A stretch of DNA of 64,000 bases, taken from NCBI RefSeq assembly GCF_000764305.2, contig NW_025946520.1, positions 49,739 to 113,738 of the forward strand, in the 5' to 3' direction. The notes beneath the pieces are model-generated. The model was not told the origin of the DNA, did no database searches, and saw only the letters and a list, made by a program, of their open reading frames with translations. This DNA is from Hyalella azteca (lineage: Eukaryota > Arthropoda > Malacostraca > Amphipoda > Hyalellidae). Position numbers and translations under genes: made by a program. How positions within the stretch are numbered: position 1 is the first letter of the stretch; the number at the start of each line of letters is the position of its first letter. Of this stretch, positions 11,740-22,649 are shown in pieces.

Positions 11740-14560
11740 AGAGTCTGCCCTGTAACGCTGTCCGTTTTCTTCGGTTCGCGCGAGGCTGCCGCTCCCCCGA
11801 TCTCATGAAGCGCTGTTGGACAGCATTGCATATATTGATATGAATTTAGAATATAAAAGAGACAGAATACTTTTTTGCCATATAAATAACGTACATTTGA
11901 CAAATTAACGTTCATTTTAAGGAATATTTCAACTTTTTCACTTCAACAATGTGACTTCTGTGGGATGCCTGACGTAGGAGTTCCGCCGATTTCTGGAGAG
12001 AAACATTTGTCGATGACGAGTAAATTAACCAATAATTTTAATTGATTTTAGTTTATCGTATTGATTATGAGTCTATAAAATATTTTTATTCGAAATAATT
12101 TTGATAAATGACCACAAAAAGTCAGAGAACCATATCTAGGGAGTCTACACTATAACCCTTTATTGTCGTACGATCTGATATTCATTATTGAAAACACAAC
12201 ATTAAACCGTTAGGATCAAATTCCTTGCATACACTAAATGTATTACACTTGTAAACTGTATTACATTTGTAATCAAAGAAATATAGAAGTAAGGGAATGC
12301 TGGTTTTATAATTCTATTATATGTATCAGAAACCTTGCATTGCACTGCAGTAGAGCGAACGTAAGTGGCCGGATGCAAGGTCAGTTTTTTCGGTAGCGAG
12401 AGTAGCGCTACGTCGCTGCGCTTGTTGATCAAAAGTACATATATATTCGTAGACGACGTAGAATCTGCATTAAATTATTCTCGTGCAGCGCCACACTGTA
12501 TGCTGAATAAAGTTTTATTTGATAGAAATACGTACTGTTTGTATTCAGAGTTGTGGACAAAAGAATATCAGTATTAATTACCGGTTACAAAAAGGAACCG
12601 ATCTGATCAGGTATGCCATTATTCCCTTTAATTTTGTAATTACAAGATCACAAGCAAAATTAACATTATTATGTTTTGTTTTTGTTCACATGCGTATGCG
12701 GCATGTCAGTTCTCACATGCTTCATGCGTGTGCGGAGTGCTGAAGTATCATTGATAACATCGGCCACGCAGTGATAGTCATTGCTCCAGTAATGCTTTTT
12801 AACATGAATCCCTAACTCCTATTTAGCAGTTTATTTTAACAGCTCAAATATTTAATATTAATAGAAACAAAAAACAAATAAAAATGGACTGGAAAATTGT
12901 CAAGAAATATTAATTGCAAAATAAAATGAGTTATTTTATGTCAATAGGAAGATTCATGTGCGAAAAATACTGGCAAGGTCGCTGAACTTTGCAGTGGTAG
13001 AGTAGCTGACGTCGTGTAGATTATTAAGCGATATTCTTATCAATAAAATAAATGTTATCTACCTTCGCAACTGGCACTTGAGGATCTACATAGCAACTTG
13101 ACGTGCACACGACATCCACGTGATAAATCATATTCTGCATCTACGACGCCTTGTAATATACTCAAGTTTTGCTTATCGTGAACTGGACGAGGTTTGACAG
13201 AATTAGAACAATAGAAAGGGCAAGGCTGATATCAGCGCGACACTTATTGTTAATTAGTTGAAAAATAATACTAGGATTTGTGGAGGAAACAACCTGACGT
13301 CTGGGACACCTTTGCTGCTTGATATCTTAGTTGCCAGTGGATATATAATAAAGAAAAGTAGGCTTGCACTCGTTATTGTTTATACTGGATAGAACGGGTT
13401 AGTGGTTGTGCAGAATATAACAGGTTAATGGAAATACTGAATAGTACTGGTTAGTGGTTTCATAAGTTAGTGGTTCTACATTTCATAACTGGTTTTCATC
13501 ATAGACGTTTCGGCGCACTTACTGATATTTGTTTTTGGAAATTAGGATACGAATTCGAAATTCAAAATTCAAACACAATATAAAATTATACACGACCCTG
13601 TGTTCAGTGTCATCCAATAATAACAAGACCAATATTCCAACCCATAATGAAAGTGTGGAGTGTCATCCGCTGTTGACGGGCGCTGCTTGTCTGGTTCCTA
13701 ATTACTGACCATTCATTACCAATCAATAACTTGTTGGCACGAACTAGAACGACTGGCAGTTAGAGCTGGCGATGGTCAAGAGCTGTACAGTCAAGGCAAA
13801 AACTGCAGGAATTGCTATAATTCCGCAATACTTTCAGTCGAAGCGTGAATGTTACCACAATCGAATGAACGTAGTAAAAGATGGATGCTGAAAAACGATG
13901 GATGCTTGGATGCATGTGCATATCTACGCTTAGTAATTTTGTTAATTACATTTGCCTGGTATTGGAAAGACCAGAGGGAATCGCAACTTGTTTGATTGTT
14001 ACTTAAATATTCCGATTTGGACATTTTTCCAAGTAGACACATGCCCATCAAAACTTTTGTGTCCACCCTCTACCGCCAGACATGAGTAACCGGAGCAACA
14101 TTGTCACAATACTTCCCAAAAAGTATACGTTCTAGTGAGCGTAAAATGACTTGCACTGATGGTTGCCGCCACGTACGCGGTACGATAATTTAAAAATGTT
14201 CTCTGTAGCGTACAAACGTCCTCAAGTTGCTACATTCAATAGTTTATATATAATTTAAGTTATGAACAGTTATGTTCCCGCAGAGTAACATACTACGACG
14301 GTAGAGGGTTAAGTGAAATTTCTTCATCATTATGATTTTTTTAATGCTTGTTGAGCTATTGTAAATGTGCTTCGCGACGGACTACAGTACAGACTAAAGA
14401 CAAAAATGCAAGAAGTTAGCAAATTATAATGGTACTGACAGAAATAATCATAACGCAAGATAATGGAAGATAATGGTAAAAATTACGATAATCAGAACAC
14501 ATGATTGTCGTTATTATTCGTCTTTCTTGCCATTCGTACCTCAAGTGAAGATAATTAATG
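11740..14560. other. Spacer, no gene recognised
   Basis: Short frames only (60-83 codons, for example 13815-14066 minus). Words like GGTTAGTGGTT recur loosely at 13395-13475. No domain, RNA gene or element boundary recognised. Confidence 0.5.
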
Positions 14561-14590
14561 CTACTCTCACTATACGAAGTGTTAAAGTCG

Positions 14591-14661
14591 GGCTGAACTT
14601 GTACAATATACTGTACAAGGGGTTACAGGCTGGCTGAACTTGTACAATAAACTGTACATGT
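14591..14661. repeat. 41-bp direct repeat with small hairpins
   Basis: GGCTGAACTTGTACAATA starts at 14591 and again at 14632. The first copy contains the perfect hairpin CTTGTACA-ATATAC-TGTACAAG. Confidence 0.8.
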
Positions 14662-14735
14662 TTGATCGCGTCATGTGAGCTACAGACTGTCACTTGCGCC
14701 CTCCTCGTCATGTGTACAATAAGCCAAGTGTGACA

Positions 14736-14774
14736 TGACGTCACGTGACGTGACGGCCGACGAGGTCACGTGAC
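14736..14774. promoter_or_regulatory. CRE/E-box palindrome cluster
   Basis: A full cAMP-response-type palindrome TGACGTCA (14736-14743) overlaps the 10-base palindrome GTCACGTGAC (14740-14749), which recurs at 14765-14774. TGACGTCA is the classic site for CREB/ATF bZIP proteins and CACGTG for basic helix-loop-helix proteins. That it works as a control element here is inference; no gene start is visible nearby. Confidence 0.35.
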
Positions 14775-14779
14775 ATGTC

Positions 14780-15425
14780 GCCGAATTCTGCTCTGAAAAC
14801 AATGAGGGATTTCGAGGTGGCAGAACTGCTGAACATTGAGGCGGAGGCCCGACATGTTTGCTTTAGGTGGCCTAGCACAACTGAAGCATGGATCTGGTGA
14901 ATTGGAAATTTAATGAATTTAAGTATCAAAATGTATTTTATATTAGACAAATGTACAGAATTTTTTAAGCAGAGTTAGTTCATTGTCAAAAAGTTGATCA
15001 ATATTTAATTTTGCAACGAACTCGACATTTAGAAGCCACAGAAAAATAGGTTTCACTGATATTTTTAGAAAATATTAAATCAAAAGAGTGGTGCTTTGAA
15101 AATATCCATGCATCTGTTGTGTAATATTTAAAACAATAAATTCTTCAACACGTAATGACGTACTCACGAACGCGCAAATCTGTACAACCCGAACACCGCA
15201 ACGAGTCCTTCACTCAGGAAATAAATGGATGGTTCATATTGTCAAAATTGTAACTTTCTTTCTGCATGCAGCACTTATTCGTTTTTTTTTTGCCGGAAAC
15301 CCTAAATCAGTATGGTCCATTTCTTATTTCTTGCTCACACATGGGCAAGAAAAGCATCGCGATTAGGAAAAAGCCTGTAAATTTTTCTGAGTGTATGTCA
15401 CATCCCCCAAGTAAACCCACCAAGT
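14780..15425. other. Spacer, no gene recognised
   Basis: AT-rich sequence with short open frames and no recognisable product. Confidence 0.5.
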
Positions 15426-15508
15426 GAGTGTGTTGTATGCAGTATGCAGTGTGCAGTGTGCAGTGTGCTGTGTGCAGTATGCAGTGTGCAGTGTGCTGTG
15501 TGCAGTGC
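15426..15508. repeat. GCAGTGT-type simple repeat
   Basis: Imperfect tandem TGCAGTATGCAGTGTGCAGT units. The 70-codon minus-strand frame over it is repeat read-out. Confidence 0.88.
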
Positions 15509-15789
15509 GCACCCGCCAACGCTCGTATGACAACATCGACATGTCAAGTGGCAGTGTAGAGTGGCGTGCTACTTACGTCAAGCTGACGTACGATCGCAGC
15601 CACGTCATGCAGTCTGATGATCCATCGTAAGGCTAGAATATTTGCTTTGATATCATTATTATTTTTTAGACAATTCTATATCAAATTTATAAAGCGCACA
15701 TTTTTATCTAACTTAGTTAGCATTTTCTATTGCGTCGAGCTCGAGTAGAAGGTCCATTAAGTGAGAGATGATTTTTTGGTTGCTAGAGA

Positions 15790-15962
15790 AATGAACGGGT
15801 CAAATTGTCTTAATATTGACAAATTTCTTCACCTACAGAAAAAGCAGAAAATAAACGTAGCTCTGATACGCACTTTTACTTGGCCTAACTGAGTCCGAAT
15901 GACCCACGCACGAGCAATAAGTGCATCGATGTCTGGAGAAAATCACACTTATTTATCTAAGT
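15790..15962 (+). mobile_element. Decayed MITE-like element B (copy 1)
   Basis: Shares an ordered series of words with the copy near 54.9 kb: CTGATACGCA, AACTGAGTC, ATGA-CCA and a terminal CTTATT..TCTAAGTTT. The ends are too worn to define. It lies 140 bases from another copy (16102-16254) facing the other way. It has no coding capacity, so it would depend on a transposase made elsewhere. Confidence 0.5.
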
Positions 15963-16101
15963 TTGTTATTTAAAGATAATTCGACACAAAATGTTACATA
16001 TTATTAGAAATAGGAATATTATTAATTGTGTTGCAAGGGTAGCACGCTTGTCGATGCAAGACAAGTTGGTAAAAAATTGTAAAAGTTCTTGCACCACTGA
16101 T

Positions 16102-16254
16102 CTACACTCAAAAAAATCAATGAGACTTTGTTGAAATATCGGTGCACTTTTTACCCCAATGTAGGTCATTCTCGTCAAAAAGGCGCATCAGTGTTACATG
16201 TACAAAGTGTTTCTCTATTAGGACAAGATGACTCATTTATTTTTTAGAGTGTAG
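16102..16254 (-). mobile_element. MITE-like element B (best copy)
   Basis: The first 25 bases (CTACACTCAAAAAAATCAAT...) and the reverse complement of the last 25 (CTACACTCTAAAAAATAAAT...) match at about 21 positions, giving clear terminal inverted repeats on a 153-base element. If the TA in CTACACTC is the target duplication, the ends would be TA-CACTC...GAGTG-TA, as in Tc1/mariner-type elements; that assignment is inference. The interior holds GCGCATCAGTGTTAC, related to GATGCGTATCAGTGATAC on the minus strand of the 54.9-kb copy. Confidence 0.65.
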
Positions 16255-16977
16255 AGCAAGACAAGCTATCTTATATGCGAGCAAATGAGGAGATACCAGA
16301 CAGCGCGGCGACAGTGATACTCCAAGGTCCAAAGCCGACATGTGTACGGACGCCTGGGACATTCACACACACGTGAGTAAGAAAAATAACTGAAAATAGT
16401 AACAAAAATATAAATAAAATGAGAAATAAGTAGATAATACACAATAAAAAATAACGACGAAATAAAAAATAAGAACTAACTTCAAATAACGCTCACATTG
16501 AACCTAATTACTAATATAGAAGTTGTACAAATGATTTACGTACTACAAAAAAGATTGCATCGAAAATTTTGTCGTTGCTAATATTGATGACATTTATGGT
16601 AAGGTTCTCTGTTCTCTGAAAATCTCTTTTTGCCTTCGAGGTCATTGCACTGAAAATCTGAGAAGAGGAAAGAAAAAATTTTGCAATTGAAAAATCCACA
16701 TAAATTAGAGCCGTGCTATGCCTTTAGTCGAAACAACACTTTTTCACAAACACAGCAAAAAAATATAATTTTCGGCAAAGAAACACAAAAAGATAATGTC
16801 TGCAAAAAATCCGCCATCTGCGCACGATGTTAGGCGAACAGCAGCAGGTGTTATCGCTCCATTTATGCGGTGCTTGGTAGGCGCTGAGTCAGCATCACTT
16901 CATTTATATCACTTACATCCTTCTGCTTCACGAGACACAACATGCACTTGCCGCTGCATCCCGCGCTCAACAAATAC
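16255..16977. other. Spacer, no gene recognised
   Basis: AT-rich sequence with frames of 60-67 codons at most. Nothing recognised. Confidence 0.5.
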
Positions 16978-17083
16978 GAAAATAATCAATCCATTATAAC
17001 GAGAGTGCTAAATACAAACTGCGCACCCGGCCTCGTTGTAAATAATCAATTCATTTTAGCGGGAGACTAAACTGCGCACCCGT
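16978..17083. repeat. ~60-bp imperfect tandem duplication
   Basis: AAATAATCAATCCATTATA...AACTGCGCACCCG is followed by AAATAATCAATTCATTTTA...AACTGCGCACCCG. The second copy is a few bases shorter. Confidence 0.8.
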
Positions 17084-17089
17084 TGTTTT

Positions 17090-18060
17090 TTTTTTGCTGA
17101 TGACAGAGAAACCATTATTAGGGATTGGGCCGATATGAAGACAAACTCATTTAAGTAATTTGAAAATGATAAAAAAAATTTCGATGTGGAGGAGATTTGA
17201 CTGCGAATTTAATTTGCGAAACAAACCTTGAAAATAAACAAGAAGAATATTGTGCTTAATTTTTTTTCGCAGGCTTTCCGCATCTGAAATTAAGTGCTTA
17301 ACGTCGCAATTTGCCGCAGAAAATGTTCTAGACTAATAAATAAGGTATATTATTTTTGGTTGATTTTTCCGTTTTTGAGGATGGTATGCAAAAGAAACTT
17401 GAAGTAACTTCCAGGTATTAAAAAGCGGTCCATGGGTTTCAACTTCATTTGACGTTTGCGTTCAATTCTTGCGTTCACAATACACTTACAATGTGGCACT
17501 AGGCGTATCATAGACACCATGCCAATGCAAACTGCAAATGAATTACGACGAAAGTTGTGCGTCAGAATAACAGATTAAATATACTGTATGTTCCTGCTTA
17601 CGCACAGGTAACTTATTTAATAAATCCTAGAAATCACGGTGTGATAAAGACCAGCGCTCACTTTACTGCAGTGTGTACTTTTTCAAGCAAATCTCATTTC
17701 AATAAGCATTTACAATCGATAGGGTGTGCGAAGCGTTAATAATTTGGATGAACTTTATATGTTGCGCTATAAAGCGAAGAAGTCGTCAACCCACAAAGCT
17801 GCCTGAGTGATGCGATGGGCTCAATATGAAACTCAAGTTAACCTCTGGGTTCAGATGCGAAGGCCTCACTGCACTCATGCATCAATTTATAACCTGTCTA
17901 AAAAATGATCAATATCAAATTTCATTGCCTGTTCTGCCTAGAATAATGAAATTAACATGTTTCACAATTACTTTTGGAGTTTCTTTATTATTTACTCTTT
18001 CTCCATTCTTCATTTACATTGAAGTGGTCGTTTCATAACAATAGAACAATAGGAAAAAAA
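17090..18060. other. Spacer, no gene recognised
   Basis: Open frames of 60-70 codons with no recognisable domain. Confidence 0.5.
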
Positions 18061-18230
18061 TATAACTCAGTACTCACTGCAGTGAGTGACAGAGAGCGCA
18101 TTTTCTCGTCGACGAAAACGTGAAGTCACGAACGGACAGACAGACAGACGGATAGACAGACGGACGGACAGACGCACATGGCGAGCACAATAGTGCATTT
18201 TTTCCATAAATGAGAAAATGAGCTAAAAAT
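18061..18230 (+). mobile_element. MITE-like element A (copy 1)
   Basis: Non-coding element in four copies in this window. In order: ATAACTCAGTACTCACTGCAGTGAGT, holding a 16-base perfect palindrome; the left inverted repeat AGCGCATTTTCTC; the palindromic CGTCGACG; GTGAAGTCAC; an internal (GACAGACG)n-like run, longest here; GGCGAGCACAATAGTGCATT; and the right inverted repeat GAGAAAATGAGCT, one base off the consensus GAGAAAATGCGCT. It ends at about CTAAAAAT. A 70-codon minus-strand frame reads through it and is not a gene. Confidence 0.8.
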
Positions 18231-18234
18231 GATA

Positions 18235-20960
18235 AAAGGCTTCTTAGTGAATGACCACATAAGCTTAAAAGCTTCGCATGCGACAAAGGCTTGCAGAGAT
18301 ATTAGCCTTATTTTAGCTAATTTTGAATTAAGTTAACGTATCATGGATGCAGACGATTATTTGGTCGTTAAATGTTGTTATTTTCCAAGAATAAATTTGC
18401 AGCTCATTAATTCCCACAAAAATGTATCGGTATCGTTGGAATATGTTACACGACATGACTTCCGACGCATGATTTCGGAATCCCATACCAATTAAATTTA
18501 TCTGTAAAAAATTTATCTTATCAAATGATCAATTTTGGGGGAGAAGCGCTTGCAATGATATAAATTGTGGCGGTTATCATTAAAAATGAAGATGGATATT
18601 TTGAATGCGCGTTTATCGGAACAATTGAAATGAAAATTAGAAGCAACTATCAATCATCAGATAAAAGTCACGAACAATACAGTGAACAATAAAGTAAGAT
18701 ACGAATAAGAGCATTGTAACTCATGGATTATTTGATATGTTCGAGTAAGTCGAAAATGGTCAGCATGAATTGCCTCTAACTCTTTTAACAAGTCAAGTGG
18801 GATTCGGAACCTATGATTACAAAGGGTTTAGGGGTAGGGTATACGGAAACGATCAATGAGCATGCAGGGATTACGAATGCAATTTGAGGTCATCTCATTA
18901 ATCACATGAAAAGCTAAGATCACTGATAAGCAACAGGCGTATCAGTACTTGCAACTCAGCAATCGTTTTCAGATCGATAATGACAGAGAACAAGCAAGCT
19001 TCAATATATAGCTTAGTCTCCCCTTATAATAACGACGCGGTTCACCACTCACGACGAGAGCAACATCAGGGGTAACTGCAACAATTTGCAATAATCTTAA
19101 ACGATCTTCAATAATCTGCGTGTGTGCGGCATTGTCTCCAGCAAAGCTGCATTTAGGCATCTCTAATGACGCATTTTTAGCTATAATTATAATGAGGCGC
19201 GCGTGTACAGAGCTGCGCTTTGAGAAGATTAGGAAGAGGGAAGTCTGCCGGCAAGAGGGGGCGAGAACTTGCAAGATATTGACTTCACGAAGCCTTAGCT
19301 ATCGGCAAGAATTTAAGGAATTAATGCATGAGACAAAGCTTGAGGATGAACCAAAATTATATGTTGATAAAAAGTTTTTCTTGAACGCGGGTCAATTCTT
19401 GAAATGAAACTAAATAAACAAATGTTGAGCTTTGAAATTCGTCCAAGAGGCAAACTTGATGAAGATTAAGGCCGTCTAATGATAAATAAATTCAAATTTG
19501 TAACAAACAAACGTAAACCCGATAATGTATACAATAGAAATTATATTAAACTTCAAAATCATAAAATAACTGCACCGCAGTCATGAAAAAAGGAACGAAC
19601 GAAGAAGTATTATGCTATGCAATAAATAATTATCATTTAATTATAAATTAATAGTATCGCCTCAATTTAATCGAAAAAATCAGCTGATTCATTTGATATC
19701 TACTCCGTCAGTTAAAAGAAAGCTCACAACAGCCAAATTTTCAAGTAGAGGTTGAAATTTACGATAACTCATGAATTCCAGCGATCAACAATTCAATCAA
19801 ATTAATATGATAAATTTTATCACTGTTTCTCTGCACTACCTGCATTACTTATTAGTCGAACTGCAGTCCATCTCAATGATCAAAGTGCAAGCCTCGGTTT
19901 AAGGACTGCTGGAGCCTTGCTCTGTAGCACAAAGCGATTCAATTTCTTTAACAATGTCAAGACAAGTCGAGTTCCCGAGGGCATGTGTTGATCATCTGTT
20001 AATTGCTTGTATCAGTTCTAAAGGCACTCCAGGTTCTGTATCAAAGTGGATCCATTATAAAGGCTTGAACATACAAGCCATTGGATTGACAGAGATTATC
20101 CGTGCACGCCGTGCTCATAGGTAAATATTTGAAGCTAAAATGCTGCACAAAGGAATTTGTTTAATTAGATAAGATAGTCAATAGGATTGCAATAGATAAT
20201 ATAGTCGCTAGGATTTCAGTTATTCTGGCTAATAAACGCCCGAAATCCAGGCATGATTTTTACTCAGTATTGGGATTGATGTCTGTGAATTTAATTTCCA
20301 AACTTAATTAAAATTAGTTACATACTATGTATAAACCATGATTTGCAATCAAACACTATGAACTCAAATTATTATTTAGGATTATACGTATCTATCAATC
20401 AAAGATTCGAATTATTGACTCAACTGACAAAAAAATTAATAACGACTTACCAGCTATGGTTTATATGAATTACAGTTATAGTTTATTTATTGCCATTATC
20501 ACCATAACAAATTTGAGCAACAGCTGCCGCAAAATATCCTCAGACCAACCCGCAAGCTCTTAATGCCTGCAAATAATTCGATCGCGTGCACAAACACCTG
20601 ATAAAACTGCTAATATCTCACATAACTGATCGATGACCGCACATAAAAATAGATAAAATATTGCATGCGCTGGCCAAGTGTATGTGCGGCGGACAGATTA
20701 AGAACATAAATTTTCCCGGTGATGTACGATGGAGAGTTTCACTGGACCAGTCCTATAGGGAAATAAGATATGTTCTGCAGCGAGGGATATACATGTATAA
20801 TAGGGGCCATACTTTTAAAACTCGCTAAGTGAATATAAGTACTTACGCTCTATTTTCTTGTCTATGATTGGTGGATTTTGCTTGAAAGACCGTCAATGAT
20901 TGGCTGATGAACTTACGATCTCTTAACTTTTTTTGAAAGTACAGGTCCTGACATCTATTG
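18235..20960. other. Spacer, no gene recognised
   Basis: Open frames of 95-101 codons near 18969-19407 overlap on both strands and show no domain or codon-level signal that I can identify. Otherwise AT-rich spacer. Confidence 0.45.
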
Positions 20961-20967
20961 GTAGCAT

Positions 20968-21125
20968 AGATACGTATATTAACACAGATACATGCATTAC
21001 AACACATACTTGTATTACTACAGATACATGTATTTCACAGATACATATGTTAGGACAAATACATACATATGGTACCACAGATAAACATGTTAACACACAT
21101 ATAAGTACTACCACAGGTCCATATT
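20968..21125. repeat. Degenerate ~17-bp array
   Basis: Loose tandem recurrence of ACAGATACATGTATTA-like units with much variation. It gives overlapping open frames on both strands, which are spurious. Confidence 0.7.
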
Positions 21126-21129
21126 ACAT

Positions 21130-21555
21130 AAGTTAGCACAGACACGGTTATCCGTTGTTATCTAAAGCAGTCATAGAGATTAAGCAGGGAATGCGATGTA
21201 ACGATGCGATGTAACGAGAAAGGATTATCATCAATTTATTTTTGAGAGTTATAACTGCTTGTCGTCTTTACAAGGCGTTAAAATATATAAAACTAAAGCA
21301 ACCTAACAAATTTACATAATATGTATAATACAGGCGGTATTTCAACAAAAATATAGGCTACGGTATACAGAGTTCTCTCTCTCATGTGCAGTTTGGGATG
21401 CCCCCTGCAATACACCATGCAGTCTGTACAAAAAAAGCCACATAAGCTAATTATGATGTCTTTATCTTGATGGTTTGATCTTAAGTCTATAATTAAATGA
21501 CGGCTTAGCGGCAGCGTGCACAGCTCGCCTCCGGAGCAGCAGGCGGCTTCTCCGA
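21130..21555. other. Spacer, no gene recognised
   Basis: Nothing recognised apart from a short GATGCGATGTAACGA repetition near 21190-21220. Confidence 0.5.
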
Positions 21556-21558
21556 CTC

Positions 21559-21676
21559 CGACGTACCAGTTCTGTATACGACGTACCAGTTCTGTATACG
21601 ACGTACCAGTTCTGTATACGACCTGCCAGTTCTGTATACGACGTACCAGTTCTGTATACGACGTAGCAGTTCTGTA
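21559..21676. repeat. 20-bp minisatellite
   Basis: Nearly six units of CGACGTACCAGTTCTGTATA, with two single-base variants. Confidence 0.95.
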
Positions 21677-22268
21677 ATTTTGAATTACTTCAACAATAAC
21701 AAAGAACGCTAAGTTCTGCAATGTAATTCAATTATTTTCTTAATCCCAACACCGCATTTGATTAAAAAGAAATTCAGTTGATCGATAAAAGCCCAAAAAA
21801 TTAAAAAAAGATTGACGAATTGGCAAGTTGTCCAATTGGCAAATTGGCTGACAGACCATCTTCGGTTATGTGAAACTGTAAGACGAGTCCTGCCGAGTAT
21901 AGAAATGTTGAACGTAGAAGAAAAAAATACAAAAAAACGAAATTATAAGAAGAAATAAGGGATTACTGACCAACAGATTAAATCAATTAAGGAATCATTT
22001 AATTTGACTAGGTTTTAACGCATGAAAATATTGACAATGGAAATGTCTTATTTGAAAATATCGAAACATAAAATGAAAACACAAGATGCTGCCGTCGACA
22101 AAAACTATTACTAAATAATGTGCACATGAAACAAATATAGTGAAGTCCACAAATTGTGTCAAAAATAAGCAGTAAAGAACGCTGAGGCCGAACTATAGGG
22201 ACAGACATGATAGCGACGCAGGCACCGTATAGGATTAATTAGCTTCCCGAGGCACATGCATTGTAAGA

Positions 22269-22387
22269 ATCGTATCACCGATAGTATCGTATCGTCGATA
22301 GCATCGTATCGTCGATAGCATCGTATCGTCGATAGCATCGTATCGTCGATAGCATCGTATCGTCGATAGCATCGTATCGTCGATAGC
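22269..22387. repeat. 17-bp minisatellite (CGATA type)
   Basis: Seven exact-length units of ATCGTATCGTCGATAGC (the first slightly variant). Each contains the hairpin TATCG-T-CGATA. It passes without a break into a 22-bp array made from the same core. Confidence 0.96.
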
Positions 22388-22643
22388 ATCGTATCATCGA
22401 TAAATTATCATCGTATCATCGATAAATTATCATCGTATCATCGATAAATTAGCATCGTGTCATCGATAAATTAGCATCGTATCATCGATAAATTAGCATC
22501 GTATCATCGATAAATTAGCATTGTATCATCGATAAATCAGCATCGTATCATTGATAAATTAGCATCGTATAATCGATAAATTAGCATCGTATCATCGATA
22601 AATTAGCATCGTATCGTCGATAAATTAGCATCGTATCATCGAT
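22388..22643. repeat. 22-bp minisatellite derived from 17-bp unit
   Basis: Eleven full units of ATCGTATCATCGATAAATTA plus GC or TC, then a partial one. The unit is the preceding 17-bp unit with G to A at one position and five added bases (AATTA-type). Units differ by single substitutions (TTGTATC, AATCAGC). Confidence 0.96.
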
Positions 22644-22649
22644 GGACAA

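Noticed and set aside
18074..18286. 70-codon minus frame with Cys/Pro/Ser pattern, also at 39504-39740
   Set aside because: It lies inside family A elements. The recurrence is due to the element and not to a conserved protein.
22269..22643. Insulator made of BEAF-32/DREF-type sites
   Set aside because: CGATA is abundant, but those factors are described in Drosophila and the full TATCGATA site is absent. Only the motif density is reported.
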